From: Actinotalea ferrariae
GTDB lineage: Bacteria > Actinomycetota > Actinomycetes > Actinomycetales > Cellulomonadaceae
Assembly (NCBI RefSeq): GCF_019733465.1
Contig: NZ_JACVQL010000051.1
Coordinates: forward strand, 1-64,000
Length of the DNA: 64,000 nucleotides
Direction of reading: 5' to 3'
Positions 8,606-18,235 of this stretch are shown in pieces. The notes beneath the pieces are model-generated. The model made no database searches and had not been told where the DNA came from. It saw only the letters and a list, made by a program, of their open reading frames with translations. The position numbers and the translations under genes were made by a program. How positions within the stretch are numbered: position 1 is the stretch's first letter; each line of letters opens with the position of its first letter.

Positions 8606-10087
8606 ATGACCATCTCCACCCCGACGAAGTCGGCCCCTCAGGTCGCGATCAACGACATCGGCTCGGCTGAGGACTTCCTCGCCGCCATCGACGCGACCAT
8701 CAAGTACTTCAACGACGGCGACATCGTCGAAGGCACCATCGTCAAGGTCGACCGGGACGAGGTCCTCCTCGACATCGGTTACAAGACCGAGGGCGTGATC
8801 CCCTCCCGCGAGCTCTCCATCAAGCACGACGTCGACCCCGACGAGGTCGTCAAGGTCGGCGACGCGGTCGAGGCCCTGGTGCTCCAGAAGGAGGACAAGG
8901 AGGGTCGCCTGATCCTGTCCAAGAAGCGCGCGCAGTACGAGCGCGCCTGGGGCACGATCGAGAAGATCAAGGAGGAGGACGGCGTCGTCACCGGCACCGT
9001 CATCGAGGTCGTCAAGGGTGGCCTCATCCTCGACATCGGCCTGCGCGGCTTCCTCCCCGCGTCGCTCGTCGAGATGCGTCGCGTCCGCGACCTCCAGCCG
9101 TACGTCGGCAAGGAGATCGAGGCGAAGATCATCGAGCTCGACAAGAACCGCAACAACGTCGTCCTCTCGCGCCGTGCCTGGCTCGAGCAGACGCAGTCCG
9201 AGGTGCGCTCGACCTTCCTGCAGACCCTGCAGAAGGGCCAGGTCCGCCCCGGTGTCGTCTCCTCGATCGTCAACTTCGGTGCGTTCGTGGACCTCGGCGG
9301 CGTCGACGGCCTCGTGCACGTCTCCGAGCTGTCCTGGAAGCACATCGACCACCCCTCCGAGGTCGTCGAGGTCGGCCAGGAGGTCACGGTCGAGGTGCTC
9401 GACGTCGACTTCGACCGCGAGCGGGTCTCGCTGTCGCTCAAGGCGACGCAGGAGGACCCGTGGCAGGCGTTCGCCCGGACGCACGCCATCGGCCAGGTCG
9501 TGCCCGGCAAGGTCACCAAGCTCGTCCCGTTCGGTGCGTTCGTGCGCGTCGAGGACGGCATCGAGGGCCTGGTCCACATCTCGGAGCTGGCCGTGCGCCA
9601 CGTCGAGCTGCCGGAGCAGGTCGTCAACGTCGGTGACGACACGTTCGTCAAGGTCATCGACATCGACCTCGAGCGTCGCCGCATCTCGCTGTCGCTCAAG
9701 CAGGCCAACGAGGGTCTCGACCCCACCAGCGAGGACTTCGACCCCGCGCTGTACGGCATGGCCGCCGAGTACGACGAGAAGGGGAACTACAAGTACCCCG
9801 AGGGCTTCGACCCGGAGACCAACGAGTGGCTCGAGGGCTTCGAGGCGCAGCGCGAGGCCTGGGAGGCGCAGTACGCCGCCGCCCACGCCCGCTGGGAGGC
9901 GCACAAGAAGCAGGTCGCCGAGGCGGCGCAGGCCGACCTCGACGCCTCGAGCGGCGGCGGCTCGGAGTCGAGCAGCAGCGCCGGCAGCGCGTCGACGTAC
10001 TCGTCGGCGCCGGTCGAGGAGGCCGCGGGCACGCTCGCGTCCGACGAGGCGCTCGCCGCTCTGCGCGAGAAGCTCACCGGCAACTGA
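8606..10087 (+). CDS. rpsA: 30S ribosomal protein S1
   Basis: S1 binds mRNA on the small ribosomal subunit. The 493-residue protein starts MTISTPTKSAPQ and contains four S1/OB repeats, at about residues 38-107, 125-190, 211-280 and 296-367. The last two share the core VKLVPFGAFV/VNFGAFVDL and HISEL/HVSEL. Four repeats instead of the six of enterobacterial S1 is normal for Actinobacteria. The remaining 120 or so residues are charged, then Ser/Gly/Ala-rich, and look disordered. I chose ATG 8606 because it matches the family start; a longer frame from 8408 would cover the promoter. Confidence 0.95.
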   Translation: MTISTPTKSAPQVAINDIGSAEDFLAAIDATIKYFNDGDIVEGTIVKVDRDEVLLDIGYKTEGVIPSRELSIKHDVDPDEVVKVGDAVEALVLQKEDKEGRLILSKKRAQYERAWGTIEKIKEEDGVVTGTVIEVVKGGLILDIGLRGFLPASLVEMRRVRDLQPYVGKEIEAKIIELDKNRNNVVLSRRAWLEQTQSEVRSTFLQTLQKGQVRPGVVSSIVNFGAFVDLGGVDGLVHVSELSWKHIDHPSEVVEVGQEVTVEVLDVDFDRERVSLSLKATQEDPWQAFARTHAIGQVVPGKVTKLVPFGAFVRVEDGIEGLVHISELAVRHVELPEQVVNVGDDTFVKVIDIDLERRRISLSLKQANEGLDPTSEDFDPALYGMAAEYDEKGNYKYPEGFDPETNEWLEGFEAQREAWEAQYAAAHARWEAHKKQVAEAAQADLDASSGGGSESSSSAGSASTYSSAPVEEAAGTLASDEALAALREKLTGN

Positions 10088-10097
10088 CCGCGGTGCC

Positions 10098-10113
10098 CGG
10101 ACCCTCGGGTCCG
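10098..10113 (+). terminator. Short hairpin just after rpsA
   Basis: CGGACCC and GGGTCCG form a 6-7 bp GC-rich stem 10 bases after the rpsA stop, with no U tract. It probably works together with the larger hairpin downstream. Confidence 0.45.
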
Positions 10114-10134
10114 CGGCGCTGCGACGGTCGTCAC

Positions 10135-10168
10135 GACGGGCCGGTCACCTCACGGTGGCCGGCCCGTC
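10135..10168 (+). terminator. Strong hairpin terminator after rpsA
   Basis: Arms 10135-10149 and 10154-10168 form a 15-bp stem with one G-U pair and a TCAC loop. The U tract is absent, as is common in high-GC Actinobacteria. It isolates rpsA from coaE, which has its own promoter. A few imperfect 11-bp repeats of GCCCGGCTGCC follow at about 10194-10233 with no visible function. Confidence 0.75.
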
Positions 10169-10277
10169 GGCGTCTCCGGCCGCGGGGCTGACCGCCCGGC
10201 TGCCGCCCGGCTGCCCCGCACGGCTGCCACCCGGCGTGGCGCCCTGAGGACCGCTGCACGCCGTCGGCAGCGCGACC

Positions 10278-10292
10278 TAGGGTGGGTCCGTG
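10278..10292 (+). promoter_or_regulatory. Leaderless promoter of coaE (TAGGGT, 6 bases, GTG)
   Basis: TAGGGT at 10278-10283 is followed by exactly six bases and then the GTG start at 10290. Transcription should therefore begin at or next to the start codon. There is no Shine-Dalgarno sequence in that gap. This is the layout known for leaderless mRNAs in Actinobacteria. Confidence 0.6.
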
Positions 10293-10913
10293 ACCGTGCC
10301 GTCCCCAGTCCCGCGTCCCCGCCGTCGCGTCGGCCTCACCGGTGGCATCGCCGCCGGGAAGTCGGTCGTCGCCGCGCGCCTCGCCCACCACGGCGCCGCC
10401 GTCGTCGACCACGACGTGCTGGCCCGCGAGGTGGTCGCGCGGGGGAGCGCGGGGCTCGCCGCGGTCGCGGAGGCCTTCGGGCAGGAGGTGCTCACGGCCG
10501 ACGGCGACCTGGACCGTGCGGCGCTCGGCCGCGTCGTGTTCGCGGACGCCGCCGCGCGGGAGCGGCTCAACCACCTGGTCCACCCGCTCGTGCGCGCCGC
10601 AGCGCGCCGCGCGGAGGAGGCCGCCGTCGCGGCGGACGCAGGCGTCGTCGTGCACGACATCCCGCTGCTGGTCGAGAGCGGGCAGGCGGGTCACTTCGAC
10701 GAGCTCGTCGTCGTCGACGCGCCCGCCGAGCTGCGCGTGCGGCGGCTCGTCGAGATGCGCGGGCTGACGGAGGCGGACGCGTGGGCGCGGCTCGCCGCGC
10801 AGGCCGACGACGAGGCCCGGCTCGAGGCGGCCGACGTCGTGCTCGACGGGTCGGGCAGCGTCGCCGAGCTCGAGGAGCAGGTGGACCGGCTCTGGTCGCG
10901 GTGGGCCGCGTGA
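10290..10913 (+). CDS. coaE: Dephospho-CoA kinase
   Basis: It phosphorylates the ribose 3' hydroxyl of dephospho-CoA, the last step of coenzyme A synthesis. The 207-residue protein has the P-loop GGIAAGKS at about residues 14-21. The family motif DHDVLAREVV follows, then LNHLVHPLVR in the lid region and VVHDIPLLVES in the core. It is the short single-domain form; some mycobacterial orthologues carry a C-terminal extension that is absent here. Placement directly after rpsA is common in Actinobacteria. The next gene starts inside the stop (GTGA). Confidence 0.94.
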   Translation: MTVPSPVPRPRRRVGLTGGIAAGKSVVAARLAHHGAAVVDHDVLAREVVARGSAGLAAVAEAFGQEVLTADGDLDRAALGRVVFADAAARERLNHLVHPLVRAAARRAEEAAVAADAGVVVHDIPLLVESGQAGHFDELVVVDAPAELRVRRLVEMRGLTEADAWARLAAQADDEARLEAADVVLDGSGSVAELEEQVDRLWSRWAA

Positions 10914-11551
10914 CGCGCACGATCCTCCTCACCGGCTTCGAGCCGTTCGGGGGCCAGACCGTCAACGCCTCGTGGGAGGCCGTGCGGCGGGTCGAGGCAG
11001 CGTGGTCCGGTCCGGGGCGACTCGTCACGGTGCAACTGCCCGTGTCCTTCCGCGGGGCTCGGCAGGCGCTGCGGCTCGCGGTGCGCGACCACGAGCCGGA
11101 CGTCGTCGTCTGCGTCGGCGAGGCCGGTGGCCGAGCGGCGGTGGGGATCGAGCGCGCCGCGCTCAACGTCATCGACGCACCGATCCCCGACAACGACGGC
11201 TCGGCGCCCGTGGACGTGCCCGTGGTGGCGGGCGCCCCGGCGGCCTTCTTCAGCGGGCTCCCGCTGCGCGCGTGCCTCGCCGCGGGCCGCGCGACGGGCG
11301 TGCCCGTCGAGGTCTCGAACACCGCCGGCACCTACGTGTGCAACGCGACCTTCTACGCGCTCATGCACCTGCTCGCGTCCCGCCCGGACGTCCTCGGGGG
11401 TTTCGTGCACGTGCCGCGGACCCCCGCGCAGGTCGCGCCCGGAGCGCCGTCGCTGAGCACCGAGGCGACCGCGCCGGCCCTCGCAGCCGTGCTGCACGCC
11501 GCCCTCGCGCCCGAGGCGATCGCCGAGGTTGCCGCGGGACGGCTGAGCTGA
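10910..11551 (+). CDS. pcp: Pyroglutamyl-peptidase I (peptidase C15)
   Basis: This cytosolic cysteine peptidase removes N-terminal pyroglutamate from peptides. The 213-residue frame starts TILLTGFEPFGGQTVNAS, the family hallmark. All three expected catalytic elements are present: Glu in CVGEAGGR, Cys in NTAGTYVCN and His in GFVHVPRTPAQ. The GTG at 10910 overlaps the coaE stop; a GTG three codons earlier is an alternative. A small hairpin (GTCCTC, 3 bases, GAGGAC) at 11556-11570 follows the stop. Confidence 0.9.
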   Translation: MTRTILLTGFEPFGGQTVNASWEAVRRVEAAWSGPGRLVTVQLPVSFRGARQALRLAVRDHEPDVVVCVGEAGGRAAVGIERAALNVIDAPIPDNDGSAPVDVPVVAGAPAAFFSGLPLRACLAAGRATGVPVEVSNTAGTYVCNATFYALMHLLASRPDVLGGFVHVPRTPAQVAPGAPSLSTEATAPALAAVLHAALAPEAIAEVAAGRLS

Positions 11552-11645
11552 TCGCGTCCTCGACGAGGACCCGCGGCTGACGGCGTCCTCGGCGGGAGCC
11601 GGCGGCCGTCGCGCGTCGTGCAGGCCTCACGCGCGCCCGGGCGCG

Positions 11646-12350
11646 TCAGCGCAGGAGGGCGGCGCGGTGCCGGGTCGTCCACCCGGCGAGGCGCTCGAAG
11701 ACCGCCACGGCGCCGCTGCGTCCCGCGACCGCGTGGTCGGCGCGCGCCCGCTCGAAGCGGTCGGTCAGCTCCGTGAGCACGGCGCCGGGCTCGTTCCCGA
11801 GGACCGAGCAGACCAGCCGTAGACGACGCGCCTGGTCCCGTACCGGCACGACGTCGCTCGTCAGGTCCGCGAGACCCCAGGCGGCGTGCGCGACGTCGTC
11901 CAGGCGACGGCCTGGTCGCACGTCGTCGTCCCAGTCGATGAGGGCGACGGCTCGGGAGCCGCGGAACACGGTGTTGTGCGGCCCGAGGTCACCGTGCCGG
12001 ACGACCTCCTGGTCGCCCGCCAGGGCGGTGCCGGCCGTGGCGTCGTGGAACGCCCGGACGAGACCTGCTGCGCTGACGAGCTGGTCGTCGTCGAGCAGGT
12101 ACGGACCCGTCCGGGGGACGGTGCCCTCGATCCACGTGACGACCTGGCGACCCTCGGCGTCCACGCCCAGCGTCCGCGGGGCGCCGTCGAACCCCACCGC
12201 CTCGAGGTGACGGAGGACGGCGTCGACGTACGGCGTCCGGGCGTGAGCGGGCCGGCGCACGGTGTCACCGACGCGTACGACGCCCGTGCGGTCCACGTGG
12301 TGCGGTCCCGGCTCGTCCACCACGACATCGTGGCAGGCGCACACGCGCAC
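11646..12350 (-). CDS. Aminoglycoside phosphotransferase-fold (APH family) protein
   Basis: The 234-residue protein belongs to the APH/choline kinase-like fold that transfers phosphate from ATP to a small hydroxylated molecule. It has the catalytic loop HGDLGPHNTVF near residue 137, with the Asp base and the Mg-binding Asn. IDWDDD follows 13 residues later, the equivalent of the kinase DFG motif. The N-terminal part (VTWIEGTVP) matches the hinge region. The GTG start at 12350 is the first in frame. The substrate is unknown, and nothing nearby suggests antibiotic resistance rather than a housekeeping kinase. It lies tail to tail with pcp. Confidence 0.82.
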   Translation of the reverse strand: MRVCACHDVVVDEPGPHHVDRTGVVRVGDTVRRPAHARTPYVDAVLRHLEAVGFDGAPRTLGVDAEGRQVVTWIEGTVPRTGPYLLDDDQLVSAAGLVRAFHDATAGTALAGDQEVVRHGDLGPHNTVFRGSRAVALIDWDDDVRPGRRLDDVAHAAWGLADLTSDVVPVRDQARRLRLVCSVLGNEPGAVLTELTDRFERARADHAVAGRSGAVAVFERLAGWTTRHRAALLR

Positions 12351-12399
12351 AGGCGGCGTGCGGAGGGCCGGTGGCCGGGGGAGCGCTGCCGACGGTGTC

Positions 12400-12606
12400 T
12401 CAGCCCTGCTGCGCGGGGACCATCGACAGGAGGCTGCGGATCTCCGTCTCGACGAAGCGGCGGTGGCCGCCGAGCGTCCGGACGGCCGTGATCTTCCCGG
12501 CGTTGGCCCACCGGGTGACCGTCTTCGGGTCGACCCGGAACATCGTGGCGACCTCGCCCGGGGTGAGGAGGCTCGTGACGGACGTGGTGGAGGGTGCGCT
12601 CTGCAT
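12400..12606 (-). CDS. bldC: BldC-like MerR-family DNA-binding protein
   Basis: This is a tiny DNA-binding regulator of 68 residues consisting almost entirely of a winged helix-turn-helix. The key region is LLTPGEVATMFRVDPKTV, followed by RWANAGKITAVRTLGGHRRF, the sequence style of Streptomyces BldC, which binds DNA cooperatively and controls development. I chose ATG 12606 because AGGA lies about 6 bases upstream and the reading before it is low-complexity, although the frame stays open to 12759. The symbol is by similarity to BldC; in a non-sporulating relative the targets may differ. Confidence 0.85.
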   Translation of the reverse strand: MQSAPSTTSVTSLLTPGEVATMFRVDPKTVTRWANAGKITAVRTLGGHRRFVETEIRSLLSMVPAQQG

Positions 12607-12662
12607 GAGGGTTCCTGTCGTTCGGTGGCTGGGCTGCCCTCGTGGGCCCCTGGCTCTGCGTC

Positions 12663-12678
12663 CCCGCCTCTCGGCGGG
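12663..12678. other. Hairpin in the bldC-uvrB intergenic region
   Basis: CCCGCC, TCTC loop, GGCGGG forms a 6-bp stem followed by TTT on the plus strand. It could lie in the 5' leader of the bldC-like transcript or stop read-through toward uvrB. A perfect 11-base palindrome, GACCTGAGGTC, follows at 12694-12704 and may be a protein-binding site. Confidence 0.4.
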
Positions 12679-12776
12679 TTTGCCCTTGTCGCTGACCTGA
12701 GGTCGGTTCCTGGGGGTCAGGATCGGCCTCTTTCCACCTATCGGGGCGAAACCGGACATGCTTGAGGTGATTGTTG

Positions 12777-12792
12777 TGTGACCTGCGTCACA
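12777..12792. promoter_or_regulatory. Consensus Crp-type site (TGTGA, 6 bases, TCACA)
   Basis: TGTGA at 12777-12781 and TCACA at 12788-12792 match both half-sites of the CRP consensus exactly, with the canonical 6-base spacer. The site lies between the divergent bldC-like gene and uvrB. It is about 110 bases before the uvrB start and about 170 before the bldC-like start, so it could serve either. It suggests cyclic AMP control, by analogy with Crp/GlxR regulators of Actinobacteria. Confidence 0.55.
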
Positions 12793-12875
12793 TGCGAGGC
12801 CGGGGTCGAGCGGCCGCGCGTCGTGCGGCCGAGCGCCGGCGCCCGCCCGGGGCGAGTCGTGTCGGAGGGTCGACG

Positions 12876-12887
12876 TACCGTTGCCCC

Positions 12888-12890
<3 letters not shown>
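12876..12890 (+). promoter_or_regulatory. Leaderless promoter of uvrB (TACCGT, 6 bases, ATG)
   Basis: TACCGT at 12876-12881 is six bases before the uvrB ATG at 12888. The gap TGCCCC has no ribosome-binding sequence, so the transcript probably starts on the start codon. No LexA-type box is visible here, unlike at uvrA. Confidence 0.6.
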
Positions 12891-14990
<2,100 letters not shown>

Positions 14991-15055
14991 GGCGGGGATG
15001 GGCCGTCCGCTGACCAGAGGCAGGGGGCAGCTCAGGCGGCAGCTCAGGGGCGAGC

Positions 15056-15367
15056 TCAGGCGGAGTCGTCCCAGGGACCGAACACGGGCGTCCAGCCGCG
15101 GATCGAGCGTTCGGCGACCAGGCCGCTGAGCGCGAACGGGTCGGCGTCGAGCAGCCGCTCGACCTCGGCGGTGTCCGCCGCGCGGACGAGCAGCAGCGCG
15201 CCGTCCGGCTCGGCGGCGACCCCGTGGGTCGCGCCGCTGTACGGGCCGCTCATGAGCAGCGTCCCGGCGCTGTGCAGCTCGGCGAGGTACGCCCGGTGCG
15301 ACCGTCGCACGCGGTCGCGCTCCTCGGCCCGGTCGTCGTAGGTGTACTGGACGGCGAAGACGGTCAT
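15056..15367 (-). CDS. YciI family protein
   Basis: This is a 103-residue protein of the ferredoxin-like YCII fold. It has the usual short beta-alpha-beta layout with YDDRAEERDRVRRSHRAYL near the start, which provides the conserved His, and LLDADPFALSGLV near the end, which contains the DPF signature. The role of free-standing YciI proteins is poorly known. It is convergent with uvrB; the 50 bases between them hold three imperfect copies of CAGCTCAGG. It is divergent from the kinase gene. Confidence 0.85.
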   Translation of the reverse strand: MTVFAVQYTYDDRAEERDRVRRSHRAYLAELHSAGTLLMSGPYSGATHGVAAEPDGALLLVRAADTAEVERLLDADPFALSGLVAERSIRGWTPVFGPWDDSA

Positions 15368-15437
15368 GTCCCGATCGTCGCCGACTTTTCACCCGACCGG
15401 GTGGCCCACTCGACATGCGGGACGCAGGACCGGCCCC

Positions 15438-15450
15438 TACGTTCGAACGT
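15438..15450. promoter_or_regulatory. TACGTT -10 candidate inside a perfect 12-base palindrome
   Basis: ACGTTCGAACGT (15439-15450) is a perfect palindrome and overlaps a TACGTT that could be the -10 of the kinase gene. A dimeric repressor could bind here. It is not a LexA box, because the GTTC and GAAC halves abut with no spacer. Confidence 0.35.
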
Positions 15451-15506
15451 GAGGGGACCGGCACGGGCGGCGTCACGCTCGGACATACGGCACCAGGAGG
15501 CAGACG

Positions 15507-16892
15507 GTGACGCCAGGGGCAGATGTGGCCCGAGGTGTCCTCCTCGACGACAGGTACCGCCTGGAGGACGTCCTCGGACAAGGCGGTATGGCGACGGTCT
15601 ACCGGGCGCACGACCTCGTGCTCGACCGGGACGTCGCGGTGAAGCTCTTCCCACCCGTCGCGGACGACGCGGACGACCTCCTCCGGCACCGGTCGGAGAT
15701 GCGGGTCCTCGCACAGCTGAGCCACCCGGGGCTCGTCACGCTCCACGACGCGGGCGCCGCCTTCACGGGCGGACCCATGCGCCAGACGTACCTCGTGATG
15801 GAGCTCGTCGACGGCCCCACCCTCGCCGACCGCCTCACCGAGGGGCCGCTCAGCCCACGCCACACGGCCCGGCTGGGCCGGCAGGTCGCCGAGGCCCTCG
15901 CCGTCGTCCACGCGGCGGACGTGGTCCACCGCGACGTGAAGCCCGCGAACGTGCTGCTCGTCGACCGCGACCGGCTCGCCGCCGCGGCTGCCGAGGACCC
16001 GGCCGCCGCCGTCACCACCGGACCGATCGTCAAGCTCGCCGACTTCGGCATCGCCCGGCTCGCCGACGGTGCGCGCCTCACCGTCACGGGGACCACCCTC
16101 GGCACGGCGACCTACCTCAGCCCCGAGCAGGCCGCGGGCTCCCCGGTCGGCCCTCCGACGGACGTCTACGCCCTCGGTCTCGTGCTGCTCGAGTGCCTCA
16201 CCGGCAGGAAGGCCTTCACCGGCACGGTCGTCGAGGTCGCCGCCGCCCGACTCAACTCGGCGCCGCCGATCCCGACGGAGTTCGGCCCCGAGTGGGTGGT
16301 CGTCCTCCAGGGGATGACCCGGATGCGCCCGGAGGAGCGGCTCACGGCGTCGGAGGCGGCGAACCGCCTGGCCGCCCTGGCCGAGGACGGCGTGACGACC
16401 GGCGAGGTGCCCACGGGCGCTCACGCTCTCCCGGCGTACGCGACCTCCGACGACGGCGCCGCCACGGCGGGGCTCGTCGCGCCGCTCGAGGCGGACGGTC
16501 GCGCCTCGGTCGCAGGGCTCCCCGCCAGCATCCCGCCGCGCGTCCCGCCCCCACCGGTGCGTCGGCGCGGCGAGGTCGACGGGGCGCCGGCGGGGCCGGA
16601 CGCGACGCACCAGTTCTCGCCCGCCGAGATCCGCGAGGCCGCCGAGCGCGCGGCGACCAGCCCTCGCCGTCGTCCGACGATGGCCGAGGTCACGGGCCCG
16701 CAGGGCCGCCCGTCGCGGCAGAACCGTCGTGCCGCCCTGGCCGCGCTCGGGGTCGTCGTCGTCGGCGCCGGCGCGCTCGTGGCCGGCCGGCTGGCCGAGC
16801 CCGACGCACCGCCGGAGCCGCCGGCCTACCCGGTCGTCGACGGCACGCTCGGCGACGCGCTCGTCGACCTCCAGCAGAGCGTGGAGCCGTGA
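15507..16892 (+). CDS. Serine/threonine protein kinase (PknB-like), membrane-anchored
   Basis: This is a Hanks-type kinase of 461 residues. The glycine loop is at about residue 20 (VLGQGGMATVYRA), the ATP-binding Lys in DVAVKLF, the catalytic loop in HRDVKPANVLL near 140, and the Mg motif in LADFGIARL near 180. TYLSPEQ ends the activation segment. A Pro/Arg-rich linker of about 130 residues follows, then one membrane helix near residue 415 (ALAALGVVVVGAGALVAG) and a tail of about 35 residues outside. There are no PASTA repeats. The GTG has GGAGG 7 bases upstream. The stop overlaps the lipoprotein gene start, so the external partner may be that protein. Confidence 0.92.
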   Translation: MTPGADVARGVLLDDRYRLEDVLGQGGMATVYRAHDLVLDRDVAVKLFPPVADDADDLLRHRSEMRVLAQLSHPGLVTLHDAGAAFTGGPMRQTYLVMELVDGPTLADRLTEGPLSPRHTARLGRQVAEALAVVHAADVVHRDVKPANVLLVDRDRLAAAAAEDPAAAVTTGPIVKLADFGIARLADGARLTVTGTTLGTATYLSPEQAAGSPVGPPTDVYALGLVLLECLTGRKAFTGTVVEVAAARLNSAPPIPTEFGPEWVVVLQGMTRMRPEERLTASEAANRLAALAEDGVTTGEVPTGAHALPAYATSDDGAATAGLVAPLEADGRASVAGLPASIPPRVPPPPVRRRGEVDGAPAGPDATHQFSPAEIREAAERAATSPRRRPTMAEVTGPQGRPSRQNRRAALAALGVVVVGAGALVAGRLAEPDAPPEPPAYPVVDGTLGDALVDLQQSVEP

Positions 16893-17437
16893 CGGGCACG
16901 GGACGCCGGACGCGGTGCGCGGGACTCCTCCTGGCGGGACTCGTGCTCGCGGGGTGCGGCAGCCAGCCGGAGCTGCACGCCGACACGGCGGCCGAGCTGC
17001 AGGACGGCGTGCTCGCGGTCACCGAGGCCGCCGCCGCCGGCCGGTACGACGACGCGGCGGCCCAGCTCGCCGAGGTGCGCTCGGGCCTCGAGAGCGCAGT
17101 CGACGAGGGGCACGTGAGCGCCACGCGCTACCGCGTGATCGACGACGCGCTCGACCGGGCGAGCACGGAGGTGGCCGCGGCACGCGACGCGGCTGCGGCG
17201 GAGCAGGCGGCCGCCGAGCAGGCAGCCGCGGCTGCCGCAGAGCAGGCCGCAGCAGAGCAGGCCGCAGCCGAGCAGGCTGCGGCAGAGCAGGCAGCAGCGG
17301 AGCAGGCTGCGGCCGAGCAGGCCGCGGCGGAGCAGGCGGGGCCAGGGCGAGGCCCCGGGGGACCGGGCGATGACGGCCCGGGCCGGGGGAACGGCAAGGG
17401 CAACGGCAAGGGGAACGGCGAGGGCGACGACGACTGA
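16889..17437 (+). CDS. Repeat-containing lipoprotein (alanine/glutamate/glutamine coiled coil)
   Basis: The GTG overlaps the kinase stop (GTGA). The 182-residue product has a lipoprotein signal ending LAGC at about residue 23. About 75 helical residues follow, then a run of roughly nine to ten AAAEQ pentapeptides (about residues 100-150, DNA 17196-17338). The tail is Gly/Asn/Lys-rich and acidic (NGKGNGKGNGEG, then DDD). The repeat should form a long alpha-helix or coiled coil at the outer face of the membrane. I recognise no enzymatic domain. Coupling to the kinase suggests it senses or reports an envelope state, an inference only. Confidence 0.75.
   Translation: MTGTGRRTRCAGLLLAGLVLAGCGSQPELHADTAAELQDGVLAVTEAAAAGRYDDAAAQLAEVRSGLESAVDEGHVSATRYRVIDDALDRASTEVAAARDAAAAEQAAAEQAAAAAAEQAAAEQAAAEQAAAEQAAAEQAAAEQAAAEQAGPGRGPGGPGDDGPGRGNGKGNGKGNGEGDDD
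17196..17338 (+). repeat. 15-base tandem repeat encoding AAAEQ
   Basis: Consecutive copies of a 15-base unit with synonymous third-base changes encode Ala-Ala-Glu-Gln-Ala repeats inside the lipoprotein gene. The synonymous drift (GCGGCC, GCAGCC, GCTGCG) shows that the protein repeat is kept while the DNA diverges. Confidence 0.85.
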
Positions 17438-17536
17438 CGCGGCACGAAGGTCGTCAGCCGGCGTGGGCCTGGGGTAGGTCAGCCGCCGCCGCCGTCGAGC
17501 GGGGCAGCCGGTCGCCGTGCGCGTACCGGGCGTCCC

Positions 17537-18235
17537 TCACCAGCCGCGGGCCCACCACGCGTCGAGGTGCGGGCGCTCCGCGCCGAGGGTGGTGTCGCGG
17601 CCGTGCCCCGGGTAGACCCAGGTGGCGTCGTCGAAGACGTCGAAGACGCGCTCGACGAGGTCGGTCATGAGCGACCGGAAGTCGTCGGGCGTCGTCGTGC
17701 GGCCCGGGCCGCCGGGGAAGAGGCTGTCGCCGGTGAGCAGGTGGACCCGTCGAGCCACGGCGTCGGGGGACCGGACCGACGCCGGCTCCCGGTAGGCGAG
17801 CGCGACCGACCCGGGCGTGTGCCCGCGCAGCGCGATCACCTCGAGGGCGGCGTGGCCGACGAGCAGGACGTCCCCGTGGTCGAGCCGCCGCCGCACCGGG
17901 ACGGGGAGGGCGTCGGCGTCGGCCGCGCCGGCGGCGGTGACGGCGCCGGTGACCGCGACCACCGACTCGAGGGCACCGTGGTGGTCGGGATGACGGTGCG
18001 TCGTGACGACCGTCGTGAGCCTCGCCGAGGACGCGCCCTCGCGGACGAGCTCGAGGAGCCGCTCGGGGTCCGCTGCGGCGTCGACCAGCAGCTGCTCGCC
18101 GCTGCGGCGGCACGTGACGAGGTAGGCGTTGTTGTCCATGCCGCCCACCGAGGCCTTGCGGATGACGACCTCGTCGAGCGTCCGCACGTCGCTCGGCCCA
18201 CCGGGCCGGACCTCGCCCGTGTACGACACGCTCAC
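17537..18235 (-). CDS. Metallo-beta-lactamase fold hydrolase (glyoxalase II-like)
   Basis: This 232-residue metallohydrolase has the zinc-binding motif THRHPDHHG (HxHxDH) near residue 78. GHTPGSVAL supplies the third-metal-site His near residue 140, and a LTGDSLFPGGPGRT aspartate segment follows. VYPGHGRDTT is near the C-terminus. The pattern GDSLFPGG with PGHG resembles hydroxyacylglutathione hydrolase-type enzymes, but the thiol ester used by a mycothiol-making actinobacterium is not shown. The GTG start at 18235 overlaps the stop of the GH15 gene upstream (GTGA), and GGCGAGG precedes it. Confidence 0.88.
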   Translation of the reverse strand: MSVSYTGEVRPGGPSDVRTLDEVVIRKASVGGMDNNAYLVTCRRSGEQLLVDAAADPERLLELVREGASSARLTTVVTTHRHPDHHGALESVVAVTGAVTAAGAADADALPVPVRRRLDHGDVLLVGHAALEVIALRGHTPGSVALAYREPASVRSPDAVARRVHLLTGDSLFPGGPGRTTTPDDFRSLMTDLVERVFDVFDDATWVYPGHGRDTTLGAERPHLDAWWARGW

